DNA of 64,000 nt from Fibrobacter sp. UWB16 (lineage in GTDB: Bacteria; Fibrobacterota; Fibrobacteria; Fibrobacterales; Fibrobacteraceae): NCBI RefSeq assembly GCF_900215325.1, contig NZ_OCMS01000002.1, positions 930,001 to 994,000 on the forward strand, in the 5' to 3' direction. This document shows, in pieces, positions 8,773 to 16,572 of the stretch; position 1 is the first letter of the stretch, and each line of letters opens with the position of its first letter. Below the pieces are notes generated by a model that did no database searches, was not told where the DNA came from, and was given only the letters and a program-made list of their open reading frames with translations. Position numbers and translations under genes: made by a program.

Positions 8773-8801
8773 TTGACAAAATAGCTTGTTGAAACTATAG
8801 T
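8773..8801 (+). promoter_or_regulatory. Consensus sigma70 promoter in front of a gene remnant
   Basis: TTGACA (8773-8778), a 17-bp spacer and TATAGT (8796-8801, overlapping a second box TATATT). The stretch TTGACAAAATAGC is shared with the promoter at 8930-8959, so this may be a duplicated promoter left in front of a deleted gene copy. Confidence 0.6.
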
Positions 8802-8838
8802 ATATTGGTCTAAAAAGGCAAAATGAATAAAACGTGAC

Positions 8839-8889
8839 TAAATTCTTGAAGTTTATCGCAAACCGCAGGGGCTATTTGTGGTAAAATAA
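8839..8889 (+). pseudogene. Decayed copy of the 3' end of the nucleotidase gene
   Basis: The sequence encodes KFLK and, one frame over, VYRKPQGLFVVK followed by a stop. This mirrors the C-terminus of the upstream gene (KFLKSLGDEIP-KAYRKPQGRIAVKNIL) with an internal deletion. An ATG AAT AAA at 8823 also echoes the start of that gene. It looks like the remains of a tandem copy whose middle was lost. Confidence 0.55.
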
Positions 8890-8929
8890 TTTTTTTAATT
8901 TATTTTACATTTATTTGTTAAAGGTATTC

Positions 8930-8959
8930 TTGACAAAATAGCATTCTTGTGAGTATTAT
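8930..8959 (+). promoter_or_regulatory. Promoter of the subtilase-like gene
   Basis: TTGACA (8930-8935), an 18-bp spacer and TATTAT (8954-8959). Downstream in the untranslated leader CAATCTC-taaatt-GAGATTG (8969-8988) can form a 7-bp hairpin before the AAAGGATG Shine-Dalgarno. Confidence 0.6.
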
Positions 8960-9015
8960 TTCTTTACTCAATCTCTAAATTGAGATTGGTAAAATATTCC
9001 ATAAAGGATGTTGAA

Positions 9016-10860
9016 ATGTTTAATAGCAAAATTTTGCTTTTGATGTGGATTGTTCTTGCCGTGAATGCTGTGGCTGCGGAACGGTCTGTTGCTGTTTCTT
9101 CGGCGGAACTTAATGTAATCGATGCCAAAACAGATGTGCTTGGTCGCCATAATTCTAAAGTTCGGAATACGCCACAGGCGTATGTGAAAACGACGAAATC
9201 AATGGCTTTGGCGAAAGAAGGGGAAAATTCACCAAATCCGAATACAGTTTCTATAGAGCCACATCAAGGATTTTTTGAATATAGGGCTAATACTAAAGGG
9301 ACTATGGTAAAAAAATATGTCTTGGACACCGTAGATTACACTGAAGCACAATATTTGAGTCTTATCCAAGATATTGAAGATCGTGACGCACCGAGAAATG
9401 CATTTAAAGATTTTTATAAAAATGGTTATAAGTATATTGTAGATACATTGTCATCTAAATCAAAAGAATATAGTGGTGTTTCCATTACAAAAATAACAGG
9501 CGAAAGTTATGGAAATGATTCTTATAGCACGGATTTGTTTGTTGAGTGTTCTAAATATGTAATAAATTCGAGTGACCCTTGTCGTACAGAAGAACATTAT
9601 GATTTTTTGAATTATGCCACAGTTGTGACAAATTCAAATTATTATAAATACCTTTTTTCTGCAAAAAAAGGGGTGAATATTGGTATATCTTTTACTGAAA
9701 ACAATCTGCCTTCTTCTAGTTTTGGCATTGATTATAAATTGGTGGCAAATTGCAATACAAGTTATCCCGATCAAATTGTTCATGGTGCGAAAGTTGCTAG
9801 AACAATAAAGTCAATTGTGCCTAAAGCGACTCTTTATGGTTTGACAACATCTTGTACGTCTTCTCAAATACCTGTTGCCCTACCTATCGACGGTTATGAT
9901 AAAGTTCCTAAGATTTATATAGGGAATCATTCTTATGGTAATGGTGTCGGTGTTTATGATAATCAGAGAAGTAGTTTCATAGATGATTTTGTTTATCATA
10001 CAAGAACTATAGAAATTGCAAGTGCTGGTAATGAGGGATTGTTTTTAAATAATCAAATAACTCCATATGCTAGAGGGGTTAATGTCGTATCTGTTGGGGC
10101 GGTTCATAATGACTTTACATACGATCGAAGTTCTAGCTGGAAAAATCCGCGTTTTGATTCTAATGATTCTTATCCAAATTCTGGATTAGAATATGTTAAA
10201 CCAGAGATTGCTAGTTTTGCCGATTTGTTTTTCCCTAAAGCAGATATATTTAAAGTTGATAAAGTTGTAAAAGGAACGTCGGCAAAATTGGATCCTTTTT
10301 TTAGACAAACGAGTTCTGCAACACCTTTTATTACTGCATTAGTCGCTCATTTGTTAGATAAATTTCCATTTTATAGGTGGCATCCGGAAGTGGTGAAAGC
10401 ACTCTTGATTACTTCAAGTATTATTCCGATAAAGGATGCTGCACAACATGATAAGGATAACGAAAAGTTTAAAGTTGCTATGGGTGTTCCTGATGGTCGT
10501 GCTATGGCTCAATATAATCGTTCTCGCTTTTGGAATGGAAATAAAGGAGACTTTTTTAATAGCAATGGTGAAATTCGTTTTGATGAGATTGATATTGATC
10601 CTACAAAGACATATCGTATTGCTATAGCATGGTTGTCTAGTGGATCCTATGTGCTTGAAAATGGACGTCTTCCGCAGGATATTAATCTTGAAGTATGGCA
10701 AGATGGAAAAACGCTTGGAAAATCGGCATCTGAATCAAATCCTTTCGAATTTGTTGAAATCAAGCCGAAATCGAACAAAAAATTAACGATTATTATAAAA
10801 AGAAAGCGTAACGACTATGGTCGCGTGCTTTTGGGATATAATCTCTTAGAAGTTCATTAA
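9016..10860 (+). CDS. Exported subtilase-like (S8) protein with altered active site
   Basis: A 614-residue protein with a signal peptide ([21 protein letters not shown]). Subtilase landmarks are visible: HGAKVARTI (His256), the oxyanion SAGNEG (Asn339) and QTSSATPF (Ser433, as in GTSxATP). The Asp motif, expected as VIDTG, instead reads [12 protein letters not shown] with no aspartate, so it is either inactive or uses another residue such as the Glu. The gene is clearly more AT-rich than its neighbours, with many AAT/TAT codons, hinting at transfer. Start 9016 is set by AAAGGATG. A tail after the peptidase domain ([20 protein letters not shown]) resembles a subtilase-associated beta domain. 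Confidence 0.65.
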   Translation: MFNSKILLLMWIVLAVNAVAAERSVAVSSAELNVIDAKTDVLGRHNSKVRNTPQAYVKTTKSMALAKEGENSPNPNTVSIEPHQGFFEYRANTKGTMVKKYVLDTVDYTEAQYLSLIQDIEDRDAPRNAFKDFYKNGYKYIVDTLSSKSKEYSGVSITKITGESYGNDSYSTDLFVECSKYVINSSDPCRTEEHYDFLNYATVVTNSNYYKYLFSAKKGVNIGISFTENNLPSSSFGIDYKLVANCNTSYPDQIVHGAKVARTIKSIVPKATLYGLTTSCTSSQIPVALPIDGYDKVPKIYIGNHSYGNGVGVYDNQRSSFIDDFVYHTRTIEIASAGNEGLFLNNQITPYARGVNVVSVGAVHNDFTYDRSSSWKNPRFDSNDSYPNSGLEYVKPEIASFADLFFPKADIFKVDKVVKGTSAKLDPFFRQTSSATPFITALVAHLLDKFPFYRWHPEVVKALLITSSIIPIKDAAQHDKDNEKFKVAMGVPDGRAMAQYNRSRFWNGNKGDFFNSNGEIRFDEIDIDPTKTYRIAIAWLSSGSYVLENGRLPQDINLEVWQDGKTLGKSASESNPFEFVEIKPKSNKKLTIIIKRKRNDYGRVLLGYNLLEVH

Positions 10861-10878
10861 ATCGTTTAACTCGTTTTC

Positions 10879-10909
10879 TATATTTGTCCTTGTTAAATTT
10901 AACAAGGAC
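10879..10909 (+). promoter_or_regulatory. -10 box and perfect 24-bp palindrome over the purB ribosome-binding site
   Basis: TATATT (10879-10884) is followed by a perfect palindrome at 10886-10909 (arms GTCCTTGTTAAA / TTTAACAAGGAC). Its right arm contains the AAGGA Shine-Dalgarno of purB, and six Ts run into the ATG. It could be an operator at the transcription start, an RNA hairpin hiding the ribosome-binding site, or the terminator of the upstream gene. Confidence 0.65.
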
Positions 10910-10916
10910 ATTTTTT

Positions 10917-12359
10917 ATGCGTGATCAATTCGAAAGCCCGCTCATCAAGCGCTATGCTTCCAAGGAAATGAGTTTCATCTTCAGCCCGCAGTACAAGTTC
11001 CAGACTTGGCGCAAGCTGTGGATTTACCTCGCCGAATCCGAAATGGAGCTCGGCCTCCCGATTACGCAGGAGCAAGTCGATGAATTGAAGGCTCACGAAA
11101 AGGACATCAACTTCGAAGTTGCCGAAGAAGAAGAAAAGCGCCGCCGTCACGACGTGATGAGCCATGTTTACGCTTACGGCGTGCAGTGCCCGAAGGCTAA
11201 GGGCATCATCCACCTGGGTGCAACGTCTGCTTTCGTCGGCGATAACACAGACCTTATCCAGATGCAGCAGGCTATGATCCTCGTGCGCAAGCGTCTTTGC
11301 CGCGTGATGGACAAGCTTTCCAAGTTTGCTATGGAATACAAGGACATGGCCCAGCTCGGTGCAACGCACTTCCAGGCTGCCCAGCTCACGACTGTGGGTA
11401 AGCGCGCTTGCCTCTGGCTTCAGGACATGCTCATCGACCTCGAAGAATTGAACTTCCTCATCGAAGTGCTTCCGTTCCGCGGCGTGAAGGGCACCACCGG
11501 TACGCAGGCCAGCTTCATGGACCTGTTCAACGGCGACGAAGAAAAGATTATGGAACTCGACCGCCGCGTGACCGCCAAGGCAGGCTTCAAGCGCGTGCTC
11601 ACCATCACCGGCCAAACCTACACTCGTAAGTGGGACAACCGCGTGAACCAGGTGCTCAGCTCCATCGCTCAGAGTTTGCACAAGTTCGCCACCGACATGC
11701 GCCTCATGCAGGGCGTGAAGGAAGTCGAAGAACCGTTCGAAAAGACTCAGATTGGTTCCTCTGCCATGGCATACAAGCGTAACCCGATGCGCAGCGAACG
11801 CATTTGCTCTCTCGCTCGTTTCGTGATGGCTCAGGTCAACAGCACCGCCTTCACGCAGGCAACGCAGTGGTTCGAACGTACGCTCGACGACAGTGCGAAC
11901 AAGCGCTTGGCAATTCCTGAAGCATTCCTCGCTATGGACGCTATGCTCATCATCGCTGAAAACGTCACTAACGGTCTCGTCGTTTATCCGAAGGTCATCG
12001 AAAAGCGCATCATGGCTGAACTCCCATTCATGGCTACCGAAAACATCATCATGGAAGGCGTGAAGAATGGCGGCGACCGTCAGGAACTCCACGAAGAAAT
12101 CCGCGTGATGTCCATGGAAGCTGGCAAGGTTGTGAAGGAACAGGGCAAGGACAATGACTTGCTCGAACGCGTTTTGAAGAACGAAAAGTTCCAGAAACTC
12201 GGCATCACCGAAGCTAAGCTCAAGGAAATCCTCGACCTGCGCAAGTTCGTGGGGCGCGCTCCGGGACAGGTCGTGAAGTTTGTGACCGAAGAAGTCCGCC
12301 CGGCTATCGAAGCTGTGAAGGACTGGGCTAACATCGACGCCGGCGAATTGAAGGTTTAA
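10917..12359 (+). CDS. purB: Adenylosuccinate lyase
   Basis: A 480-residue fumarase/aspartase-superfamily enzyme that acts twice in purine synthesis (SAICAR to AICAR, and adenylosuccinate to AMP). The signature [15 protein letters not shown] is present, along with the [11 protein letters not shown] and [13 protein letters not shown] motifs and [14 protein letters not shown]. Length and order match the longer eukaryote-like PurB form. ATG 10917 is used, not TTG 10884, because the start site and palindrome lie between them. AICAR, its product, is the substrate of the transformylase encoded at 30521-31573. Confidence 0.95.
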   Translation: MRDQFESPLIKRYASKEMSFIFSPQYKFQTWRKLWIYLAESEMELGLPITQEQVDELKAHEKDINFEVAEEEEKRRRHDVMSHVYAYGVQCPKAKGIIHLGATSAFVGDNTDLIQMQQAMILVRKRLCRVMDKLSKFAMEYKDMAQLGATHFQAAQLTTVGKRACLWLQDMLIDLEELNFLIEVLPFRGVKGTTGTQASFMDLFNGDEEKIMELDRRVTAKAGFKRVLTITGQTYTRKWDNRVNQVLSSIAQSLHKFATDMRLMQGVKEVEEPFEKTQIGSSAMAYKRNPMRSERICSLARFVMAQVNSTAFTQATQWFERTLDDSANKRLAIPEAFLAMDAMLIIAENVTNGLVVYPKVIEKRIMAELPFMATENIIMEGVKNGGDRQELHEEIRVMSMEAGKVVKEQGKDNDLLERVLKNEKFQKLGITEAKLKEILDLRKFVGRAPGQVVKFVTEEVRPAIEAVKDWANIDAGELKV

Positions 12360-12370
12360 TTTGCCTTATT

Positions 12371-12431
12371 GCCGTCGCGATACGGCATCACCGCGACTCT
12401 CGACGTACGACTTGTACGCCTTCGGTCGCGG
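12371..12431. repeat. Nested hairpins downstream of purB
   Basis: GCCGT-cgcgat-ACGGC (12371-12386) is followed by outer arms CCGCGAC (12391-12397) / GTCGCGG (12425-12431) enclosing CGTAC-gactt-GTACG (12404-12418). There is no T-run, so these are not ordinary terminators. Same style as the clusters at 6459-6579 and 37882-37953. Confidence 0.55.
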
Positions 12432-12490
12432 ATTCTTTGTCTCGCTAGGCACTAAGACAAATTGATTGTTATTAATACGATTTTGATGGC

Positions 12491-12521
12491 AAAAAAACGA
12501 GTCCTTGCGGGCTCGTTTTTT
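12491..12521. terminator. Bidirectional terminator between purB and a small reverse ORF
   Basis: ACGAGTCC, loop TTGC, GGGCTCGT, with seven As before and six Ts after. It ends purB on the plus strand and the 19-codon ORF on the minus strand. Confidence 0.85.
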
Positions 12522-12540
12522 GCATTGTAACTAAATGATG

Positions 12541-12600
12541 TTACGGCTTGAATGGCGGAATATAATCATCGCCTTCGTTACTGCGATTATGCGGTTCCAT
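12541..12600 (-). CDS. 19-residue peptide ORF with strong ribosome-binding site
   Basis: Codes for MEPHNRSNEGDDYIPPFKP, then TAA. An excellent Shine-Dalgarno (AAAGGAGGGTGT) sits 4-10 bases before the ATG, and a strong terminator follows 20 bases after the stop, so the unit looks self-contained. A TATATT box is present about 30 bases upstream on the same strand. The peptide is acidic/polar with a YIPPFKP end; I know no family. It could be a true small protein or a leader. Confidence 0.5.
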   Translation of the reverse strand: MEPHNRSNEGDDYIPPFKP

Positions 12601-12749
12601 ATACACCCTCCTTTCCTTTTTGGATGACGAAAATATATTTAGTTTTGCGTGTTTTTTAATGTGAATTCCATCACGGTGTGATTTTGTTCACTTTTGAAAA
12701 AAGCGATTTTTTTTGTGATTTCTCCAATAAAATGGTGTATTTTACCATT

Positions 12750-13604
12750 ATGGAGAAAATTGACTTATCACAATGGACGATGTTCAGCAATCGTCACAAT
12801 TCCGAGAACTACAACAGTCTGGATGGCAAATGGATGTTGAAATTGGGTTTTCCGGGTTTTTGCTCGACGAAGGAGGAATTGCTTCGCGAGCAGGATATTT
12901 GCCGGAAAGTGGTTTCACTTGGAATCCCGACGCCGCATGTGGGCGATATTGTCGAACAGGATGGTCGTTTGGGCCTGATTTACGAACGCATCGTGGGGAA
13001 ACGCTCGATTTCGAAATGTGTGGGCGAAAATCCCGAACATCTTGAGGAATACATCAAGGTTTTTGCAGAGCATTGCAAAAAGCTGCATTCTACGTCGTGT
13101 ATTCCTGGCACGTTCCAAGATGCGGAGGAAAAGTATTCGCGCTTGATCGAAGAATCGAAGATGTTCCCTGAGAATGTCAAGGAATTTGCGCGTAACCTCA
13201 TCAAGGAAACGCCAAAGGTTTCTCGTTGCGTTCATGGCGATATGCAGACGGGCAACTTAATTGTCAATGACAATGGCGCGTACTTTATCGATTTGGGCGA
13301 GTTTGCCTGCGGTAACCCGCTTTTCGATTTAGGTTGTTATTTCTATTTCTGCCATTACCTGCCGGATGATTATTTGCTGGCTGCCCACTACATGAATGCG
13401 GCGATGATGCGCAAGTGCTGGGACGTGTTTGCGAAGTATTACTTTGGTGCAGATACTCCGGAGAAATTGGCGGCGGTGGATACTCGCGTCAAGCCGTATG
13501 TATTGTTCCCGATTCTTGACTTTGAGCATTTGATGGCCGAAGATGCAAATTTAAAATACCTGGAAATGAATTTCCAGGTAGCTAGAAAAGACTTGGGATT
13601 GTAA
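12750..13604 (+). CDS. Phosphotransferase-like protein, Fibrobacter paralogous family TIGR02172-like
   Basis: A 284-residue member of the aminoglycoside-phosphotransferase/choline-kinase fold. It has the catalytic CVHGDMQTGNLIVND loop and the metal motif FIDLGEFACGNPLFDLGCYF (ligand Asp followed by LGE). This matches the F. succinogenes paralogous family TIGR02172 as I remember it; its substrate is not known. ATG 12750 follows TATTTT by six bases with no Shine-Dalgarno (leaderless type). It is convergent with the next gene, only 6 bp apart. Confidence 0.75.
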   Translation: MEKIDLSQWTMFSNRHNSENYNSLDGKWMLKLGFPGFCSTKEELLREQDICRKVVSLGIPTPHVGDIVEQDGRLGLIYERIVGKRSISKCVGENPEHLEEYIKVFAEHCKKLHSTSCIPGTFQDAEEKYSRLIEESKMFPENVKEFARNLIKETPKVSRCVHGDMQTGNLIVNDNGAYFIDLGEFACGNPLFDLGCYFYFCHYLPDDYLLAAHYMNAAMMRKCWDVFAKYYFGADTPEKLAAVDTRVKPYVLFPILDFEHLMAEDANLKYLEMNFQVARKDLGL

Positions 13605-13610
13605 GCGATT

Positions 13611-14912
13611 TTACTCGTTAATTCCATAGAGCCGGTTGTGTGCAAGGCAATCGGCTAGTTTTTTGTATTCCGTGACAAAAGCTTCGTGGGCGGGGGCGTC
13701 GCCGAGCGCTTTGTAGAGGGCGCTGGAAAGCGTTCCGCGTTTGAGCATTTTCTCCATAAAGCTTTGCGAGACTTCGGTGAGGTCGTTTTTCACGACGCTG
13801 TAGATGTGCTTCCAGAGGTCGCCGGCGGTAATCGGGGCGGCAGGAGTGTTCGCGGAATCCATGCCAAATACAGCGAGAAATTCTGGCCAGTCGATGACTG
13901 CGTTCTCGGCGTCCTTTGTGGTCTTGGCGAGGAGTTCGGCGAGGCGTGTCGTGTCGAAGTTACGCAAGAATTCGCGGTATTCCTTGAGCGTGTGTGGTAC
14001 GGGATTTACGGCGGATGCGTTTTCGCGAGATGCCGCGAACTTGCCATTCACAATCGCCTTAAGTGTTGCTATTTCAAGCTCTACAATGGCGATATCGGCG
14101 TTTGGGCATTCCTGAATATCGACAAGGCGTATTTCGATAGCCCCGCGGTCAAAACGGGCGATGGCTCCACGGCTATTCAAGAAGAAATGATTGAGCAAGT
14201 GTTCGGTATCGTAAGGCGCGATAGCTTTCTTTACCTTGTCGAAAATCATCTTGTTGTATTCGTCATAGCTGTACGCCTGTTCCGGGATGACTTGGCCCGT
14301 GATTTCAGGGACTTTGTCCTGATTGTGGCGGTAAACTTCGATGCGGGCATCACGATAGCCGGTGTATTTGCCGTCGAGATACGGGCTGCTTGCGGCAATG
14401 GCTGGAATCAGCGGCAACAGCAAGCGAATTGCTGCGTGAAGCTCGCCAAATTCTTCGTCACCGTCAAAAGAAAGGTTCAGGTGTGTACTTTGTAGGTTTG
14501 CCCAGCCGTGGCCTTTGCAGTTGAAAATGCGGTCGTAAGTTTGGTAAATGTCGAGGCAATCGTACGGCCAAAGTTGCATTTCTGCCGGGTCCATGAACGG
14601 ATGGCAGGCGCTCGGCAAAAGCATCGCGTTGATCTTTTCGAGCTTCTTGTTTGCACGGCGAATCTCGTGGAAGAATCGCTTGCCGAGTCCGTCAAATGTG
14701 GATTTTGGGTGTGCGCACTTGAATTCCAACACATGGCTTACGAGCTCGTTCGAAAGTCCGATATCGTCGTATTCAATGTCCGAAAGCTGATTGCCGTCTT
14801 TATCTTTTCCGAGCGGAACATCGGCGCGAGGCAGCACGTTGAGCGTGTCGCGATCGACAATCATGAATTCCATTTCAACGCCGAAGCGTTCCCAAAGTTT
14901 GTAGTTGCTCAT
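13611..14912 (-). CDS. Glutamate-cysteine ligase-like (GCS2) carboxylate-amine ligase
   Basis: A 433-residue protein of the GCS2/YbdK-type glutamine-synthetase-like fold, which joins a carboxylate to an amine using ATP. Visible motifs: WERFGVEMEFMIVD (ATP/metal-binding E-x-E), HVLEFKCAHP, STHLNLSFDGDEEFG, ARIEVYRHNQ and GAIEIRLVDIQECPN. AGGGGGC precedes the ATG. The RLAN/ATP-grasp gene ends 9 bp upstream on the same strand; this pair is a known conserved neighbourhood of predicted peptide/amide-forming ligases, so both probably build one small molecule or modification. Product unknown. Confidence 0.8.
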   Translation of the reverse strand: MSNYKLWERFGVEMEFMIVDRDTLNVLPRADVPLGKDKDGNQLSDIEYDDIGLSNELVSHVLEFKCAHPKSTFDGLGKRFFHEIRRANKKLEKINAMLLPSACHPFMDPAEMQLWPYDCLDIYQTYDRIFNCKGHGWANLQSTHLNLSFDGDEEFGELHAAIRLLLPLIPAIAASSPYLDGKYTGYRDARIEVYRHNQDKVPEITGQVIPEQAYSYDEYNKMIFDKVKKAIAPYDTEHLLNHFFLNSRGAIARFDRGAIEIRLVDIQECPNADIAIVELEIATLKAIVNGKFAASRENASAVNPVPHTLKEYREFLRNFDTTRLAELLAKTTKDAENAVIDWPEFLAVFGMDSANTPAAPITAGDLWKHIYSVVKNDLTEVSQSFMEKMLKRGTLSSALYKALGDAPAHEAFVTEYKKLADCLAHNRLYGINE

Positions 14913-14921
14913 GATTGCCCC

Positions 14922-16424
14922 CTATAAAAACATATCCCTTTCGTGTTGGAGCACTTTCTGTTGTGCTGCGTTTTGGCGGTCCTCGATGCGGTGGCGCAGG
15001 CTTCTCATGATGGCGAGATAAATCTTCTTTTTGCCAACTTGATCTTCGATTCCGTGGTCGATACTCGGGTTGTCGTTCACTTCAATCACGACCGGGTGAC
15101 CGTTGATTTCCTTGAGGTCTACGCCGTAAAGCCCGTTACCGATAAGGCTTGCGACGCGGAGGGCCGTTTTCACGATGCCGTGAGGAACGCTTTCAATCGG
15201 GAGGCAATCCCATTTGCCACAAACAGCGTTTTTATCCTTGCTATCCCAGTTGTATATTTGCCAGTGGTCCTTTGCCATGTAGTATTTGCAAGCAAAGAGC
15301 GGCTTTCCGTCGAGAATGCCGATTCTCCAGTCAAATTCCGTGGGCGTAAATTCTTGAGCGATGAGCAAGTCGCTATGCTCAAACATCGTGTCGAGAATTT
15401 TTTCAAGTTCTTCCTTGTTGTTTGCCTTTTTGACGCCCATGCTGAAGCTCGAATCCGGCGTCTTGATGACCATCGGGAATCCGATTTCCTTGGCGAGCGT
15501 GTGTCGGTTTTCGCTGTGGGCAATAATCGTCTTCGGTGCCGGAATCTTTCCGACCGTCATCAGTTCTTGCAAATAAACTTTGTTGGAACAACGTAAAATA
15601 CTGTCGGGATCGTCAATGACGGCGATGCCTTCGCTCTGGGCGCGGCGTGCAAATGCGTATGTGTGGTGGTTGACGTTCGTCGTTTCGCGAATGAAAATGG
15701 CATCGAATTCGCCAACGCGGTGGTAGTCCGTCTTGGTAATCATTTCCACGCGGAAACCCGTATCTTGTGCGGCTTCGATAAAGAGCTGAATCGCTTCCTT
15801 GTTGCTCGGCGGTTCCACTTCTTCAGGATTCGTTAAAATGCCGAGGTCATACACGTAGTCTTCCGTCTTGGGGGAGACATAGCGGTCTTTCTGGAAATAT
15901 TCAATGGCGAACTGATCGACCATTTCCTTGTGCGTTTCGGGAATTTCGTCAACGCTAATCGGGCGGATGGACTGGATGAACCATTTTTGCTTGAAAACAA
16001 ATTTTGCACGCAGGAGCGGTGCCTGGAAAACGCGGTAAAGTGCCTGCGAAAGTTCTAGGTATTGCGCGCTGACGTTTTGCCCAAAGTAAATGGAAAGCAC
16101 GAATTCTGTGCCGGTCAGCTTGTGAAGGCTCTTCTGGATCAGCTCGTCAATTTCATCGCTGATGATTTTTACGACTGCTGGGGCCTTGAAATCGCGGATG
16201 TTCTTGACATTCGGGATGACCTTGTGACCGCGCGCTTCGGCAAGCAGGCTTACATAATAGCCCTTGCTCTGGTAGCTGTAGTCCTTGCACAAGTTGAAAA
16301 CGCGAACGTTTTTCTGAGTTGTAAATTCTGGATTAGTAAGGTAGTCTTTTGCCGAGACAATTTCGGCTTCGGGAATGTGAAACTTCCAATTCTTTGGAGT
16401 GTTCACTACAATTATCTTTTTCAT
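14922..16424 (-). CDS. RimK-like ATP-grasp ligase with N-terminal RLAN domain
   Basis: A 500-residue two-domain protein. Residues 1 to about 200 (MKKIIVVNTPKNWKF, YYVSLLAEARGHKVIPN) match the RimK-like ATP-grasp N-terminal (RLAN) domain. About 290-480 is the ATP-grasp: NKVYLQELM, GFPMVIKTPDSSFSMGV, DLLIAQEFTPTEFDWRIGIL and VVIEVNDNPSIDHG (Mg ligands). It should form amide bonds with amino acids using ATP. ATG 16424 begins the conserved start; an upstream TTG is less likely. It is the first gene of the pair with the GCS2 ligase. Confidence 0.85.
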   Translation of the reverse strand: MKKIIVVNTPKNWKFHIPEAEIVSAKDYLTNPEFTTQKNVRVFNLCKDYSYQSKGYYVSLLAEARGHKVIPNVKNIRDFKAPAVVKIISDEIDELIQKSLHKLTGTEFVLSIYFGQNVSAQYLELSQALYRVFQAPLLRAKFVFKQKWFIQSIRPISVDEIPETHKEMVDQFAIEYFQKDRYVSPKTEDYVYDLGILTNPEEVEPPSNKEAIQLFIEAAQDTGFRVEMITKTDYHRVGEFDAIFIRETTNVNHHTYAFARRAQSEGIAVIDDPDSILRCSNKVYLQELMTVGKIPAPKTIIAHSENRHTLAKEIGFPMVIKTPDSSFSMGVKKANNKEELEKILDTMFEHSDLLIAQEFTPTEFDWRIGILDGKPLFACKYYMAKDHWQIYNWDSKDKNAVCGKWDCLPIESVPHGIVKTALRVASLIGNGLYGVDLKEINGHPVVIEVNDNPSIDHGIEDQVGKKKIYLAIMRSLRHRIEDRQNAAQQKVLQHERDMFL

Positions 16425-16572
16425 AATATCTGCACGTGTGGCGTCTTCATGTCGAAGTTGCGTCGTGCGTGCCAAAAACCTCTTTGCTTTTTGACGATAT
16501 AAAGATAGCTCAATATTTCAAGAAATGTAAAGCGAGGCGAGGAAAAGGGAGATTTTTTCTACATTTCCCTCT

